A stretch of DNA of 5,271 nt from NCBI GenBank assembly GCA_017547345.1, contig JAFYPY010000072.1, positions 1 through 5,271 on the forward strand, given 5' to 3'. This document shows positions 4,495 through 5,271 of this stretch, in pieces. Source of the stretch: Bacillota bacterium. GTDB taxonomy: Bacteria; Bacillota_A; Clostridia; Peptostreptococcales; Anaerovoracaceae. Numbering within the stretch: the stretch's first letter is position 1; every line of letters starts with the position of its first letter. The notes below the pieces were generated by a model. It had not been told where the DNA came from. It saw only the letters and a list, made by a program, of their open reading frames with translations, and made no database searches. A program made the position numbers and the translations under genes.

Positions 4495-5271
4495 CATTTC
4501 AGGAGTTTCAGACGCGAGAGTCGCGCCTATTGCAGCCCATATATCTAAAGAAGAAAGGCAAAGCATAATCATCGTGCCAACTTATGTTAGAGCGCAGAGA
4601 TTGGCTAGTGATCTTTCTTTTTTTGTAAAAGACAAAGATATATTGGTGATGCCAGAGGAAGAACAGGTTTTTCTAAAATACGAAGCGAAAAACCACGACA
4701 GATTAGTTGAAAGAATGAAGGCTCTAAAGGTACTAAGAACGGGTAAGCCAGCCATCGTTATAGTGCCTATTTCTGCTGCCCTAAAAAGAATAAGCCCTCA
4801 CAAGGCATTCGAAGAAAACGTTATAAAACTATCCCTAGGCCAGGAGATGGAACTAGATGACCTAAAGGCAGGCCTTGTTGCAATGGGTTATGAATACGCC
4901 ATAACTGTCGAGAGCAGAGGTCAGTTCAGCATTAGAGGTGGCATTGCAGATATCTTTACGCCAGATAACGACCACCCATATAGAATCGAATTCTTCGGTA
5001 CAGAAGTTGATTCTATTAGAACATTTGACAAGGACACACAGCGTTCAGTTGAGAACTTAAAATTTGTAGAAATTTATCCTGCTGAGCAGCTTGCAACTTC
5101 CGACGAAGTGTTCAAATCTGCTAGCGAAAAGATAAAAAAAGAATACGAAAAACAGGCAAAAAAACTAGATAAGGAAGTACCAGAGGCAGCCCATAGGCTA
5201 TTAGAGTTACAGGGGCAAATCTGTGAATATATAGAGAATGTATCAAACTTGCAGCTTTTAGAAAGCTATGT
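4487..5271 (+). CDS. mfd: Transcription-repair coupling factor Mfd, N-terminal part (partial)
   Basis: An open frame runs from the ATG at 4487 to the window edge, giving 261 complete codons of a protein normally about 1,150 residues long. Mfd is a DNA translocase that pushes stalled RNA polymerase off damaged DNA and recruits UvrA, starting transcription-coupled excision repair. The visible part corresponds to the UvrB-like N-terminal module. It includes SIIIVPTYVRAQRLASDL at about 26-43, a strand with VIVPISAAL at 91-99, and the family signature ESRGQFSIRGGIADIFTP at 142-159. That is followed by YRIEFFGTEVDSIRTFD at 165-181 and DTQRS at 183-187. Helicase and polymerase-binding domains lie outside the window. 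The ATG overlaps pth by 8 nt. An in-frame TAG at 4475-4477 prevents an earlier start, and AGAGGAA at 4467-4473 is a somewhat distant ribosome binding site. The N-terminus appears roughly 15 residues shorter than in E. coli Mfd. Confidence 0.93.
   Translation, partial: MINISGVSDARVAPIAAHISKEERQSIIIVPTYVRAQRLASDLSFFVKDKDILVMPEEEQVFLKYEAKNHDRLVERMKALKVLRTGKPAIVIVPISAALKRISPHKAFEENVIKLSLGQEMELDDLKAGLVAMGYEYAITVESRGQFSIRGGIADIFTPDNDHPYRIEFFGTEVDSIRTFDKDTQRSVENLKFVEIYPAEQLATSDEVFKSASEKIKKEYEKQAKKLDKEVPEAAHRLLELQGQICEYIENVSNLQLLESY

Noticed and set aside
4239..4572. Minus-strand open frames over the pth-mfd junction.
   Set aside because: They are shadows of two well-supported genes, with low-complexity hydrophobic translations typical of antisense frames.
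1..5271. Mobile elements, CRISPR arrays, tRNA or rRNA genes, and riboswitches.
   Set aside because: No spaced repeat array, transposase-like protein, terminal inverted repeats, cloverleaf or structured leader was seen. The murC leader is predicted to be only about 35 nt.

Overview
The window holds a conserved bacterial housekeeping cluster. It contains the 3' end of a pyruvate kinase gene, a convergent spoVG gene, and a rightward run of murC, a shortened glmU, prs, pth and the start of mfd. The moderately AT-rich DNA, heavy use of AGA for arginine, strong purine-rich ribosome binding sites and a spoVG / glmU / prs / pth / mfd gene set resembling the Bacillus subtilis order all point to a Gram-positive Firmicute. 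An anaerobic clostridial lineage is most likely; the species cannot be named from this sequence.

Layout. Bases 1-106 encode the last residues of pyruvate kinase, on the plus strand. A perfect 9-bp hairpin at 144-169, with A-rich and T-rich flanks, can act as a terminator for both pyruvate kinase and the opposing spoVG gene (175-462, minus strand). The divergent spacer at 463-708 carries a good SigA-type promoter for spoVG, an extended -10 promoter for murC, and a set of direct and inverted repeats between them. From 709 onward all genes point right with spacers of 22, 65 and 57 nt, then an 8-nt overlap between pth and mfd. There is no terminator-like hairpin between them, so they probably form one operon that runs out of the window.

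How the genes fit together. MurC adds L-alanine to UDP-MurNAc, and GlmU makes UDP-GlcNAc, the precursor of UDP-MurNAc, so the first two genes serve peptidoglycan precursor supply. Prs makes PRPP for nucleotide, histidine and tryptophan synthesis. Pth recycles peptidyl-tRNA. Mfd clears stalled RNA polymerase and recruits nucleotide excision repair. SpoVG is a small nucleic-acid-binding regulator that in Bacillus lies directly upstream of glmU in the same direction. Here it is turned around and separated from glmU by murC.

Points of interest. The glmU gene encodes only the left-handed beta-helix acetyltransferase half. The uridylyltransferase half is absent and there is no room for it upstream. 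The three spacers of the cluster that exceed 50 nt each carry a same-strand pair of short GTC-containing repeats about one helical turn apart (10, 14 and 11 bp). The pair before pth consists of two perfect matches to the Spo0A-box heptamer TGTCGAA. No mobile element, CRISPR array, RNA gene or clearly new system was found; apart from these points the region is ordinary core genome.
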